From assembly GCF_017794965.1 (NCBI RefSeq), contig NZ_CP051240.1, positions 2,790,001 through 2,854,000 on the forward strand: a stretch of 64,000 bases of DNA, given 5' to 3'. This stretch comes from Alcanivorax sp. (GTDB taxonomy: Bacteria; Pseudomonadota; Gammaproteobacteria; Pseudomonadales; Alcanivoracaceae). The notes beneath the pieces are model-generated. The model was not told where the DNA came from, made no database searches, and was given only the letters and a program-made list of their open reading frames with translations. Positions 41,800 to 49,749 of this stretch are shown piece by piece (positions within the stretch are counted from its first letter, which is position 1; every line of letters starts with the position of its first letter). A program made the translations under genes and the position numbers.

Positions 41800-43758
41800 A
41801 TGAAAACAACAACGCTTCGTCAACACCCGGTGGCCATTGCCCTGTGCCATACCCTGTTCCCGGCGGGCAAGACCTTGCCGGCGGCCAATGTGGATGAGCT
41901 ACTCACCACCCTGGAGCAACAACTGCAGCACCACCCTCACCTGCGGCGTAGCCTGTTTGCCGGACTTGCCTGGCTGGATCAGCGCCATCGCCTGCTCAAC
42001 GGTCGTGCCTTCCGCAACGCCCACCCCGCACAGCAACGTCGTTTTATTGACAAACTGGCGGGCACTCCGGTTTCCGGCAAGCTGTTGCGTGTGCTGTGTC
42101 TGCCCTTCAAGGCGGTTTACCTGCTTGATGAGGCGGTTGCCGAGGCCACCGACTGCCGTCCGCCGGTCCAGGTGCCCGCCCAGATCGAACGCTTCCGCTG
42201 GCAACAACAGATCTGTGCAGCTGCAGACTGTGAAGAAGACCAGCACCTGGAAGCGGATGTGGTGGTTATCGGCAGCGGCGCCGGCGGAGCAGCCGCCGCC
42301 TATGAACTGGCCTGTCGCGGGCTGGCGGTAGTGATTCTGGAAGAAGGCGAGTATCTGGACCGGCGGGACTTCACCGGCAAACTCAGCGATGTGATCCCCA
42401 GGCTTTATCGCAGCAATGGCGCCACCGTTGCCACCGGCAATGCGGTTATCCCGGTACCAGCAGGCTGCAATGTGGGCGGCACCACCACTATCAATTCCGG
42501 CACCTGTATGCGAACGCCGCAGGCAGTACTGGATGCCTGGCAAGCCCGGGGGCTGGGACAGTTTGATGAAGACAACATGGCACCCTGGTTCGAGCAGGTG
42601 GAAGCCATGCTCAAAGTTCAGCAGGCCAGCGCAGAGGCTGTCGGCCCCATTGGCGAGATCATCGACCGCGGCGCTGCCATCAACGGCTTTCAACAACGCC
42701 ACCGGCTGATGCGCAACGCGGAGGGCTGCGACGGCCAGGGGCTTTGCCAGTTCGGCTGCCCCACCGATGCCAAGCAATCGACCAACGTGAGCTATATCCC
42801 CCGCGCCCTGGAAAGGGGTGCCTTCCTGTTCTGCGGGTTCCGTGCCGATCGCCTGCAGCGTCAGGGCAACACCATTACCGGCGTGGTTGCCACCGGCCGC
42901 AACCAACAGGGCCATAAGGTGCGCCTCACTCTTCAGGCACGCCATGTGGTCGTTGCCATGGGCACCCTGTTCACTCCACAGTTCCTCAAACAACAGGGCA
43001 TCCGCAATCGTCATCTGGGTCGCCATCTGACCCTGCACCCCGCCGGCGTGGTCAACGCCCTGTTCCCGGAACAGCCCCTGGGCAACAGTCGCAGCATTCC
43101 CCAGGGCTTTGGTGTGGCCGATCTGGCCGAACAGGGATTGATGTTCGAAGGCGGTACTGTGCCCCTGGCCGGCCACGGCCTGCTCAACAACCTCTACGGT
43201 CAGCAATGGATCAACCACGCGGAAAACTACCCCCACACCGCCTACTTCGGCTTCATGATCCGTGACACCAGCGAAGGGCGCGTCTTGCGGGGCCCAAGCC
43301 GCGGCCTGCCCCTGATTCGCTACCACATGAACCGGCATGACTTCCGCCTGTTCCTGCGCGGCATTGAGACCCTGGCTAACTGGTACTTCGATGCCGGCGC
43401 CAAAGAGGTGCAGATTCCCGGCCCGAACCACATTGAAACCCTCACCAGCAAACAGGCGCTGGCCCGTTTCATGAGGCAGCGCCACAAACCCGGCGACTTT
43501 CTGATCACCGCCTACCACCCATTGGGCACCGCCCGACTGGGCGCCAATGCCGAGCAAGGTGTCTGTGATCCGCAACATCAGGTGTACGGTTATCAAGGGC
43601 TATCCGTCATGGACGGTGCCTGCATACCTTCCAGTCTGGGGGCCAATCCCCAGATCACCATCATGGCCCTGGCCAGCCGCGCGGCCAGCCAGCTGGCCGA
43701 ACGGTTACTGGCCGACAGCCAGCCACAAACTGCCACCCCACAAGGAGAATGCGCATGA
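41800..43758 (+). CDS. GMC-family FAD oxidoreductase (long-chain alcohol oxidase-like)
   Basis: This is a 652-residue flavoenzyme. About 150 N-terminal residues precede the FAD motif VVVIGSGAGGAAAAYEL (about 154). The GMC signatures follow: GCNVGGTTTINSGTC, and GCDGQGLCQFGCPTDAKQST with three Cys. The C-terminal catalytic region is TAYHPLGTARLGANAEQG to SSLGANPQITIMALA, with the His and Asn pair. This architecture fits fatty-alcohol or sterol oxidases or dehydrogenases. The start at 41800 has only a weak GGCAGG and a TATACT 8 nt away, so the transcript may be nearly leaderless. First gene of a three-gene operon. Confidence 0.88.
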   Translation: MKTTTLRQHPVAIALCHTLFPAGKTLPAANVDELLTTLEQQLQHHPHLRRSLFAGLAWLDQRHRLLNGRAFRNAHPAQQRRFIDKLAGTPVSGKLLRVLCLPFKAVYLLDEAVAEATDCRPPVQVPAQIERFRWQQQICAAADCEEDQHLEADVVVIGSGAGGAAAAYELACRGLAVVILEEGEYLDRRDFTGKLSDVIPRLYRSNGATVATGNAVIPVPAGCNVGGTTTINSGTCMRTPQAVLDAWQARGLGQFDEDNMAPWFEQVEAMLKVQQASAEAVGPIGEIIDRGAAINGFQQRHRLMRNAEGCDGQGLCQFGCPTDAKQSTNVSYIPRALERGAFLFCGFRADRLQRQGNTITGVVATGRNQQGHKVRLTLQARHVVVAMGTLFTPQFLKQQGIRNRHLGRHLTLHPAGVVNALFPEQPLGNSRSIPQGFGVADLAEQGLMFEGGTVPLAGHGLLNNLYGQQWINHAENYPHTAYFGFMIRDTSEGRVLRGPSRGLPLIRYHMNRHDFRLFLRGIETLANWYFDAGAKEVQIPGPNHIETLTSKQALARFMRQRHKPGDFLITAYHPLGTARLGANAEQGVCDPQHQVYGYQGLSVMDGACIPSSLGANPQITIMALASRAASQLAERLLADSQPQTATPQGECA

Positions 43759-44195
43759 GTCTGGGATTACTACTGAAAGAACGCATGAGCGGCTGGTTGC
43801 AGCTGGAGAATGAACCCCGTCAGACCTTCGCGTTCGAGATTCGCGCCTTCACCACCCAGGTGTTCAGCCTGTCCGCCCCACGCTACTTTCAGGGCATGGT
43901 GACCCTCGGCAACCAGACCCTGCCCTGCGAGGGGGAGCTGACCATTCTCCTTTCCGGCCCCCATTACTGGCTGACCTTTGACCACCCCTCTCTGGGCCGG
44001 GTCCGTGCCGAAGGCAAAAAGCACTACGGTCGCAATGGCCTGATCGCCTCCCTGATTACCTGCCCGCTGACGCTCACCCGGGACCGCCAGCCCATCGGCA
44101 CGGCGGAGGTGGCATACCGGGACAGCATGCTGGCCTTCCCGTTCCGGGCCCTGCGCCTGGTCAGGGAAGACAAGGCCTACGGGAGCCTGAGCTGA
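43755..44195 (+). CDS. Uncharacterised protein in the GMC operon
   Basis: This is a 146-residue soluble protein beginning MSLGLLLKERMSGWLQLENE. It contains GMVTLGNQTLPCEGELTILLSGPHYW (in parts) and ends REDKAYGSLS. It is mainly beta-strand and has no catalytic motif I recognise. The start at 43755 overlaps the GMC stop (ATGA) and has AAGGAG 7 nt upstream, a better spacing than the ATG at 43749. Its stop overlaps the next start by one base. The tight coupling suggests it works with the oxidoreductase, perhaps as a small partner or substrate carrier. Confidence 0.75.
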   Translation: MSLGLLLKERMSGWLQLENEPRQTFAFEIRAFTTQVFSLSAPRYFQGMVTLGNQTLPCEGELTILLSGPHYWLTFDHPSLGRVRAEGKKHYGRNGLIASLITCPLTLTRDRQPIGTAEVAYRDSMLAFPFRALRLVREDKAYGSLS

Positions 44196-45172
44196 TGATT
44201 CCCTTCTACGGCCTGCAGGCCCCCGCCCGCGGCGGACACTATGAATCCTGGTTTGTCCGCGCCAACCACCCTACTCGCCCCCTGGCCCTGTGGATCCGCT
44301 ACACCCTGTTTCGTGCCGCCGACGCTCGCCCGGCCCTGGGGGAAGTGTGGGCCATCTGGTTTGATGGTGAGCAACAGCGCACCGTCGCCGCCAAGCAGGA
44401 GTTTCCGCTCAGCGACTGCCGCTTCGCTACCGACAGCATGGCGGTGAATGCCGGCGACAACCAGCTGCGCCCCGGCCAGCTCAGCGGCCAGCTCCAGCAC
44501 CGTGAACAGAGCCTGCAATGGGATCTGTACTACGATGACGGTGAAGACACCCTGCTGTTTTTACCGGAATCGTTCTATCGACGCCCCCTGCCAAAAGCCA
44601 AGTCTCTGGTCAGCCGTCCCATGATCCGGCTGCACGGCACTCTCAACGTCAATGGTGAAACAATCCGGCTGGATGGCTGGCGAGGCAGCGAGAACCACAA
44701 TTGGGGAAGCCAGCATACTGACCGCTATGCCTGGGGGCAGGTAGCAGGGTTTGATGACGCCCCGGAAGCCTTTCTGGAATGCGCCACGGCACAGATCAAA
44801 CTCGGACCACTGTACAGCCCGAGGCTGTCCATCGCTGCCCTGAGCCTGGACGGACAACGCTTCCTCTTCAATCAACTGGGCACCGCACTGAAAGCCCGGG
44901 CACGGTACCGCCCCTTCCAGTGGACCCTGGACACCGCCAACCGGGACGCGCAGCTACAGATCAGGATGGAGACGAGCAAGGAACGGGTAGCCGCCCTGAC
45001 CTATTACAACCCTCCGGGGGGCAACAAGATCTGCCTGAACAGCAAGCTGGCCACCGTCACTGCCACCCTTAAACAAACAGGCAAGCCTGAACGAGTTCTG
45101 CGCAGCCGCCATGGCGGGGCTTTCGAGATTCTTACTGACACCTTGCCGGCGGGGATGGAATTACAGGTATAG
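44195..45172 (+). CDS. AttH/CrtC-like lipocalin-fold protein
   Basis: This is a 325-residue protein without a signal peptide. The signature GWRGSENHNWGSQHTDRYAW recalls the AttH/hydroxyneurosporene-synthase (CrtC) group, whose twin lipocalin-like domains bind long isoprenoid or lipid chains. ESWFVRANHPTRPLALWIRY near the N-terminus fits that too. The family call is from pattern memory and moderate. Coupled to the gene before it. The stop is followed one base later by heptad array D. Confidence 0.6.
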   Translation: MIPFYGLQAPARGGHYESWFVRANHPTRPLALWIRYTLFRAADARPALGEVWAIWFDGEQQRTVAAKQEFPLSDCRFATDSMAVNAGDNQLRPGQLSGQLQHREQSLQWDLYYDDGEDTLLFLPESFYRRPLPKAKSLVSRPMIRLHGTLNVNGETIRLDGWRGSENHNWGSQHTDRYAWGQVAGFDDAPEAFLECATAQIKLGPLYSPRLSIAALSLDGQRFLFNQLGTALKARARYRPFQWTLDTANRDAQLQIRMETSKERVAALTYYNPPGGNKICLNSKLATVTATLKQTGKPERVLRSRHGGAFEILTDTLPAGMELQV

Positions 45173-45173
45173 G

Positions 45174-45260
45174 TACGAGTTTCGAGTTTCGAAGATCAAA
45201 ACACAGGCTTTGAACGCTGCAACGGTTTTGCCTTTCGCTACTCGAAACTCCTCACTCGCA
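45174..45260. repeat. Heptad array D: TTCGAGT-type inverted arrays between convergent genes
   Basis: The left arm (45174-45194) has three 7-nt units related to TTCGAGT. The right arm (45233-45260) has four units of the type ACTCGAA or ACTCGCA. The right arm contains the stop codon of the convergent gene at 45252 and its last codons. Confidence 0.85.
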
Positions 45261-45752
45261 ACTGGGCTTGTTTCCCTGCGCTGCCAGAACGTCTTCCAGG
45301 GACGGCGGAGAATAGTCCGGCCCTTTGAGCACCTTGCCACGCTCATCCTTCACTGGCTTGCCGTCCGCGCCCAACTTGCTCATGTTGCTGCGGTGCACTT
45401 CCTCACAGGTCGCATTCAGATCGATGCCGAAGGTATGGCCTGCGCCGTAAGTCACATAGTTGATATCGGTCAGCGCATCCGCCACACCCACCAGATCCAC
45501 GTCGAAGTGGCTCAGCCCTTCAAGCTGCTCCCGGGCGGCCTCCAGCGTATTCAAAAACGCCTGCTGGGCGGCATTCGGGGACTGACAGGTTGCTTCCGCC
45601 AGCTCATGAAATTCTTCCAGCAACAGGGCGAGTCGCAGGCGCACGGTGCGGTCATCCGGGACCACCGGCCGCGACTCCACCGGCAGTGAAAAGCAACGAT
45701 GAAACTCCCCTACGCGATGAAAATTACTGCGTTCACTCGGCGCTTTTGCCAT
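45252..45752 (-). CDS. MazG/PRA-PH-like nucleotide pyrophosphohydrolase
   Basis: This is a 166-residue all-alpha NTP-pyrophosphatase-fold protein. The metal-binding EEFHELAEA and the D in DALTDINYVTYGAGHTFGIDL match the fold, followed by EEVHRSNMSKLGADGKPV. It may act on damaged or excess nucleotides. The start has GGAGG upstream and overlaps the stop of the hydrolase gene by 20 nt. The C-terminal codons and stop lie in heptad array D. Confidence 0.85.
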   Translation of the reverse strand: MAKAPSERSNFHRVGEFHRCFSLPVESRPVVPDDRTVRLRLALLLEEFHELAEATCQSPNAAQQAFLNTLEAAREQLEGLSHFDVDLVGVADALTDINYVTYGAGHTFGIDLNATCEEVHRSNMSKLGADGKPVKDERGKVLKGPDYSPPSLEDVLAAQGNKPSCE

Positions 45753-46704
45753 TCACTTCCTCCAGAAAGGCGAGAATTTCCCGGTTCACTTCCGACGCCT
45801 GCTCCATCTGAATCCAGTGACCGCACTGGTCAAGCAGCACGGTGCGCAGGTCAGGCACATAGTCCGGCATGCGCTGCAGGGCTTTCTGGTTGAACATCAG
45901 CACCGGATCCTGCAAGCCGCCAATGAACAGCACCGGCATACCCAGCTGCCAGCTGTCATCCTCCCGACTCTCCGCCCAGGACAGATCCATGGCCCGATAC
46001 CAGTTGATCGGGCCGGTGAAACCACTGTCCTCGTAGCGTTCGGTGTAGTAATCCAGATCTTCCTGGCGCATCCAGCGCGGCGGCGTCTCCGGCGCCTGCA
46101 TGGAATCCAGCAACCCGCTATCGTTCTTGCCCACGCGGTACTCCGCAATTCCGTCGGCGGATAAGCAGTGGAAGATCTTGCGCAGGGAGTCGCGCACGTT
46201 CTTCTCCAATTCCTGCTCAGGCAACGCCGGCTGCTGGAAGTAAAGCATGTAGAAGAAATGATCGCCGAACACCCTCTTCATGGCCTCAGTGGGCGCCTCC
46301 GGCGCAGGGCCGCCATAGGGAATGGACATGCCAACCACTGCTGTAACAGTTTCAGGGTATTGCCTTGCCACCTGCCAGGCCAGCGCGCAACCCCAATCAT
46401 GGCCCACCAGAATGACCTGGTCATGGCCCAGTGCTGTTATCAGTGATCGCACATCCTCCACCAACACAGACATGCGGTAATCATCCACCAAACGGGAACC
46501 GCCTGTCTGCCCAAACCCCCGCAGGTCGGGAGCCACAGCGTAATAACCGGACTGGGCCAGCATCGGCAATTGATAGCGCCAGGAGGCCCAGCATTCCGGG
46601 AACCCATGCAGGCACAAGACCAGTGGCTGGGCGCGCTCTCCGGCCTCTGCCACGAACATCTCCAACCCGTTGGCAACCACCTTGCGCTCTCGAATAAACG
46701 CCAT
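45733..46704 (-). CDS. Alpha/beta hydrolase, epoxide hydrolase-like
   Basis: This is a 323-residue hydrolase. The oxyanion motif is HGFPECWASWRYQLPML. The nucleophile elbow is VGHDWGCALAW with Asp nucleophile. The acid is in FIGGLQDPVLMF and the catalytic His in DQCGHWIQMEQ. Cap-domain Tyr residues are present (LDYYTERYEDSGF). The Asp nucleophile excludes a Ser esterase and leaves an epoxide hydrolase or a dehalogenase; the family features favour the former. The start at 46704 has AGGAA 6 nt upstream. Confidence 0.9.
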   Translation of the reverse strand: MAFIRERKVVANGLEMFVAEAGERAQPLVLCLHGFPECWASWRYQLPMLAQSGYYAVAPDLRGFGQTGGSRLVDDYRMSVLVEDVRSLITALGHDQVILVGHDWGCALAWQVARQYPETVTAVVGMSIPYGGPAPEAPTEAMKRVFGDHFFYMLYFQQPALPEQELEKNVRDSLRKIFHCLSADGIAEYRVGKNDSGLLDSMQAPETPPRWMRQEDLDYYTERYEDSGFTGPINWYRAMDLSWAESREDDSWQLGMPVLFIGGLQDPVLMFNQKALQRMPDYVPDLRTVLLDQCGHWIQMEQASEVNREILAFLEEVNGKSAE

Positions 46705-46768
46705 ACTCATTTCCTGGTTTGGGCGGGTGTAAAAACCAATTTACGGCTACTTACCCAGCACGACGAAA

Positions 46769-46803
46769 ATGCTATTGTTAGCATACGAAACATGACTTAT
46801 TAC
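46769..46803 (+). promoter_or_regulatory. Promoter of the cyclase gene overlapped by dyad ATGCTA-N4-TAGCAT
   Basis: The perfect inverted repeat spans 46769-46784. A sigma-70-like TTGTTA (46775-46780), 17-nt spacer and TATTAC (46798-46803) overlaps it. It lies between the hydrolase and the cyclase, so it could control either. Confidence 0.55.
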
Positions 46804-46876
46804 CATGAATTTGACAGCAAGACCTGCCGCAGGCAAGTCTGCATCAATCACGTTACGGCAATAACAGGGATGGACC

Positions 46877-48370
46877 GTGACTGAACCGACCGAACCAAAA
46901 CAGACCGCGCGCACTCGCCTCGGCGAACTGCTGGCACCCTATGTGCCGGACTACTTCCCCGTTGCCTGGAAACTGGGGCTGTCCATTTCCCTGCTGATCC
47001 TTTGCGGGATGACCGTTCTGGGCACCCTGTTGCTCAACAACCAACTCAGCCGCATGCGCGACCAGGCGGATACCTTCGGAGTCGCCATTGCCCAGCAACT
47101 GGCCAACACGGCCCGTGAACCCATGCTGGCGGAAGACACCTTTCTGCTCAAGGTACAGCTCAACAACCTGACACGCAGTGAAAGTGTGCGTGGTGCTGCT
47201 CTGTTCGACCGCGATGGCAACCTGATCGACAAGGCCGGGATCCTGCCGCTGGCCGCCAGCCCTTTGCAGGAGCAGATCAAGCGCTGGGAACTGGAACGTG
47301 AGCCGGTCACCACCTATTACTACACCATCAAGGTTGGCGAGTCCGCCGCCGGCCATGTGGCCGTTTCCCTCTCGGACCGGCCTATCATGGCGGCCCGGGA
47401 AGCGGTGCAGGACACCATGATCACCGCCACACTGATCATGAGCGTCATCGCCATCATCGTGTCCTTCCTGATCAGCCGTCGGCTTGCACAGCCGATTCAG
47501 GATCTGCTCGCAGCCACCAGCGCCATGCGGCGCGGGGACCTCAACTACCGCATTCAGGATCGTCGTAACGACGAGATTGGCGGCCTGATCGAGGCCTACA
47601 ACACCATGGCCCACGGTATGCTGGAAAAGGACCAGGTGGAAAAGGTGCTACAGCGCTTTGTCAGTCCGTCCGTGGCCCGCAACATGATGGCGGATCTGGA
47701 CCAGGTACAACTGGGCGGCCGGGATGTGCAGGCCACCGTGGTCTTTGCGGATATTGTGGGCTTCACCCGCCTTTCTGAAAGCCTGTCGCCGGAAGCCATC
47801 GCCGACATGCTCAACGTCTATTTCGATGCCATCACCACCGCAACCGGCTTTTACCGGGGCACCATCGACAAATACATGGGTGACTGTGCCATGATTGTGT
47901 TCGGTGTGCCGGAGAAGGACGACGAGCACCTGTTCCATGGTCTTTGCTGTGCGGTAATGATCCAGCGCCTGGTGGAGCGTCTCAACGAGTATCGCCGAGC
48001 CCACCACCAGACCACCGTGGAGTTTCGTATCGGCATCAATTCCGGTGCCATGCTGGCCGGCAATCTGGGCTCCCGTGACCGCATGCAATACACCGTGGTC
48101 GGCGACGCGGTGAATCTGGCGTCACGGCTTTCCAACATGGCCGCCGGCAATGAAATCATTGCCGCCGCGCCACTGCTGTCCAACCCCAACATTGGTTCTC
48201 GGGTACGCGCCACCGAATACGGCGCCATGCGTATCCGTGGCAAGTCGGAGCCGGTGCGTACCTTCCGTATCGACGGGGTGCATGCCCTCTCTGAAACCCT
48301 GATGGAACAGCGTATCGCCCAGTTCCTGGCCAACCTGAACACGGAGCAGCAACGTGCACAAGGCGAGTAG
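46877..48370 (+). CDS. Membrane class III adenylate/guanylate cyclase with HAMP domain
   Basis: This is a 497-residue protein starting with GTG (GGGATGG upstream). Transmembrane helix 1 (about 34-56) is followed by a periplasmic sensor (to about 170), helix 2 (TLIMSVIAIIVSFLI), HAMP (RRLAQPIQDLLAATSAMRRGDLNYR in parts) and the cyclase domain. The metal site is VVFADIVGFTRLSESL and KYMGDCAMIVFG. The end reads GDAVNLASRLSNMA. Makes cyclic nucleotide in response to an unknown periplasmic signal. Overlaps the lipoprotein gene by 17 nt. Confidence 0.93.
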   Translation: MTEPTEPKQTARTRLGELLAPYVPDYFPVAWKLGLSISLLILCGMTVLGTLLLNNQLSRMRDQADTFGVAIAQQLANTAREPMLAEDTFLLKVQLNNLTRSESVRGAALFDRDGNLIDKAGILPLAASPLQEQIKRWELEREPVTTYYYTIKVGESAAGHVAVSLSDRPIMAAREAVQDTMITATLIMSVIAIIVSFLISRRLAQPIQDLLAATSAMRRGDLNYRIQDRRNDEIGGLIEAYNTMAHGMLEKDQVEKVLQRFVSPSVARNMMADLDQVQLGGRDVQATVVFADIVGFTRLSESLSPEAIADMLNVYFDAITTATGFYRGTIDKYMGDCAMIVFGVPEKDDEHLFHGLCCAVMIQRLVERLNEYRRAHHQTTVEFRIGINSGAMLAGNLGSRDRMQYTVVGDAVNLASRLSNMAAGNEIIAAAPLLSNPNIGSRVRATEYGAMRIRGKSEPVRTFRIDGVHALSETLMEQRIAQFLANLNTEQQRAQGE

Positions 48371-49370
48371 CCTGCTGTTGGCCGCTTCCCTGATCAGTGG
48401 TTGTGCCAGCCTCGGCAACCCGGAACAGGATGTGATCGCAGCACTGGATGAACAGGATTATGCCCGCGCCATTCAGGTCATCAACGAGACCCCTGAAAGC
48501 CACGATCAGTATCCGTTATTGCAGGAACAATACGCCGGCATCCTGCAAGCCAGTGAGGAATACCGACAGCATCTGATGCAGGAAGCCGAAGCGTACGGGC
48601 GTCGGCAGCAGTGGGCGGACGCCTTTGCCTTGCTGGAAGCAAACCGTAGCAAGGTGGTCGCCCCCTATGCCATTGACGAGCTCACCGCCTCTCTGGCCAT
48701 TCTCGAGGGCCGCCAGCTCAATGAACTGTTGGCCGACCGTCGTTCCGCCCAGGCACAGGCCATGCTGAAAAGCACCCAGCTTTCAGACACCCTGGCCAGC
48801 TTCCATGACCCTCGCGCGGTAGAAGAGAAGCAGCGACTGGATGCGGAATTTGAAAGACTGAGGAGCGACCTCACCCGGCTGGGCGAATACTTTGCCGAAC
48901 AGCAGAAATGGACCCAGGCCAGGGACCTGCTGCGTTACGCCCACCAACTGGCACCGGATCAGCCGCCGTCACCGCAACTGGCCAGGGCTCAACAGGTTCT
49001 CAATAACGCCGATCAGCGCGCCCGAGCCAAACGCAATCAGGCCCTGCAAACGGAAGCCGAACAATTGATGGCCCGCTATCAGCGCGACGGCACCATGGAT
49101 TCCCTGCTGGCAGCACGTCACTTTCTGGACAAGCACAAGGGCAATCCCACCCTGGATCAGCATCGCGACCGCCTGGAACAATGGTCTCGCCGCCGCTTCA
49201 ATGAGGAAATGAATACCGGCGAAGCCCTCTATGCCCGCGGGCAATACAAGGAGGCTTATCGCATCTGGAAGCAACTGGCACCGCTCTACCCCAACGACGA
49301 AGAACTCAACAAGAAACTGGAACGCAGCCGCCGGGTACTCTCCAATTTGAAAAGCCTGCAACAATCGTGA
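48354..49370 (+). CDS. TPR-like lipoprotein coupled to the cyclase
   Basis: This is a 338-residue protein starting with GTG inside the cyclase end. Signal peptide and lipobox: LLLAASLISGCASLG. The body is helical with tetratricopeptide-like pairs (EALYARGQYKEAYRIWKQLAPLYPNDEEL near the C-terminus, in parts; and ARDLLRYAHQLAPDQP). The overlap suggests it is the periplasmic partner of the cyclase sensor. No enzyme motif. Confidence 0.82.
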   Translation: MHKASSLLLAASLISGCASLGNPEQDVIAALDEQDYARAIQVINETPESHDQYPLLQEQYAGILQASEEYRQHLMQEAEAYGRRQQWADAFALLEANRSKVVAPYAIDELTASLAILEGRQLNELLADRRSAQAQAMLKSTQLSDTLASFHDPRAVEEKQRLDAEFERLRSDLTRLGEYFAEQQKWTQARDLLRYAHQLAPDQPPSPQLARAQQVLNNADQRARAKRNQALQTEAEQLMARYQRDGTMDSLLAARHFLDKHKGNPTLDQHRDRLEQWSRRRFNEEMNTGEALYARGQYKEAYRIWKQLAPLYPNDEELNKKLERSRRVLSNLKSLQQS

Positions 49371-49375
49371 ACAGA

Positions 49376-49450
49376 GACGCATCATGCTGCATGCCTGATG
49401 CCTGATGCAAAAAGGCCCGCCCGGGTTACCGGGCGGGCCTTTTTGCATCA
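49376..49450. repeat. Heptad array E wrapped around a terminator
   Basis: Five phased 7-nt units lie at 49376-49410 (GACGCAT, then CATGCTG, later GATGCCT), beginning 5 nt after a stop. A single inverse unit, TTGCATCA, lies at 49443-49450 beyond the terminator. Confidence 0.8.
49409..49444 (+). terminator. Terminator of the cyclase-lipoprotein operon
   Basis: AAGGCCCGCCCGG / CCGGGCGGGCCTT with a 4-nt loop, A5 before and T5 after. Probably works both ways. Confidence 0.92.
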
Positions 49451-49473
49451 ATAAAACACTCGCTATACCCCGC

Positions 49474-49647
49474 GTAGGAGCTCAGCTTGCCTGAGCGATC
49501 CGAGCCTAAGCGAGGCAAGGATTCCAGAAGCGCATCTCGAAACTGATTACCTCGCTGTCGCTCGGATCGCGGTCGAACGACGGTTATTCGCTACGCTCAC
49601 CCTTCGGGCCGCACTGCGTGCGTGACTCCGCTTCGCTACGTTCCTAC
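49474..49647. repeat. Composite REP-like element with nested inverted repeats
   Basis: The outer ends are GTAGGAG (49474) and TTCCTAC (to 49647). Inside is GCTCAG / CTGAGC, and a perfect 10-bp pair CGATCCGAGC (49496) / GCTCGGATCG (49560). The left end resembles Pseudomonas REP sequences (GTAGGAGCGAGCTTGCTCG type). No gene is seen in 49371-49749. Confidence 0.65.
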
Positions 49648-49697
49648 AGCGGCTTCGTAGAGAGCTGAAAATCAAGCGCAGCGCGTAGCTCAGCCCA

Positions 49698-49729
49698 TAA
49701 AAAAACGCGCCCTTGTGGCGCGTTTTTTT
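49698..49729 (-). terminator. Bidirectional terminator after gspD
   Basis: ACGCGCC / GGCGCGT with a 5-nt loop between A7 and T7, 20 nt past the gspD stop. Confidence 0.88.
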
Positions 49730-49749
49730 ATGGGAGGGGAGGCGGCTGC

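Noticed and set aside
41899..43596. A 565-residue open frame antisense to the GMC oxidoreductase
   Set aside because: Fully inside a well-supported gene on the other strand; no ribosome site or domain.
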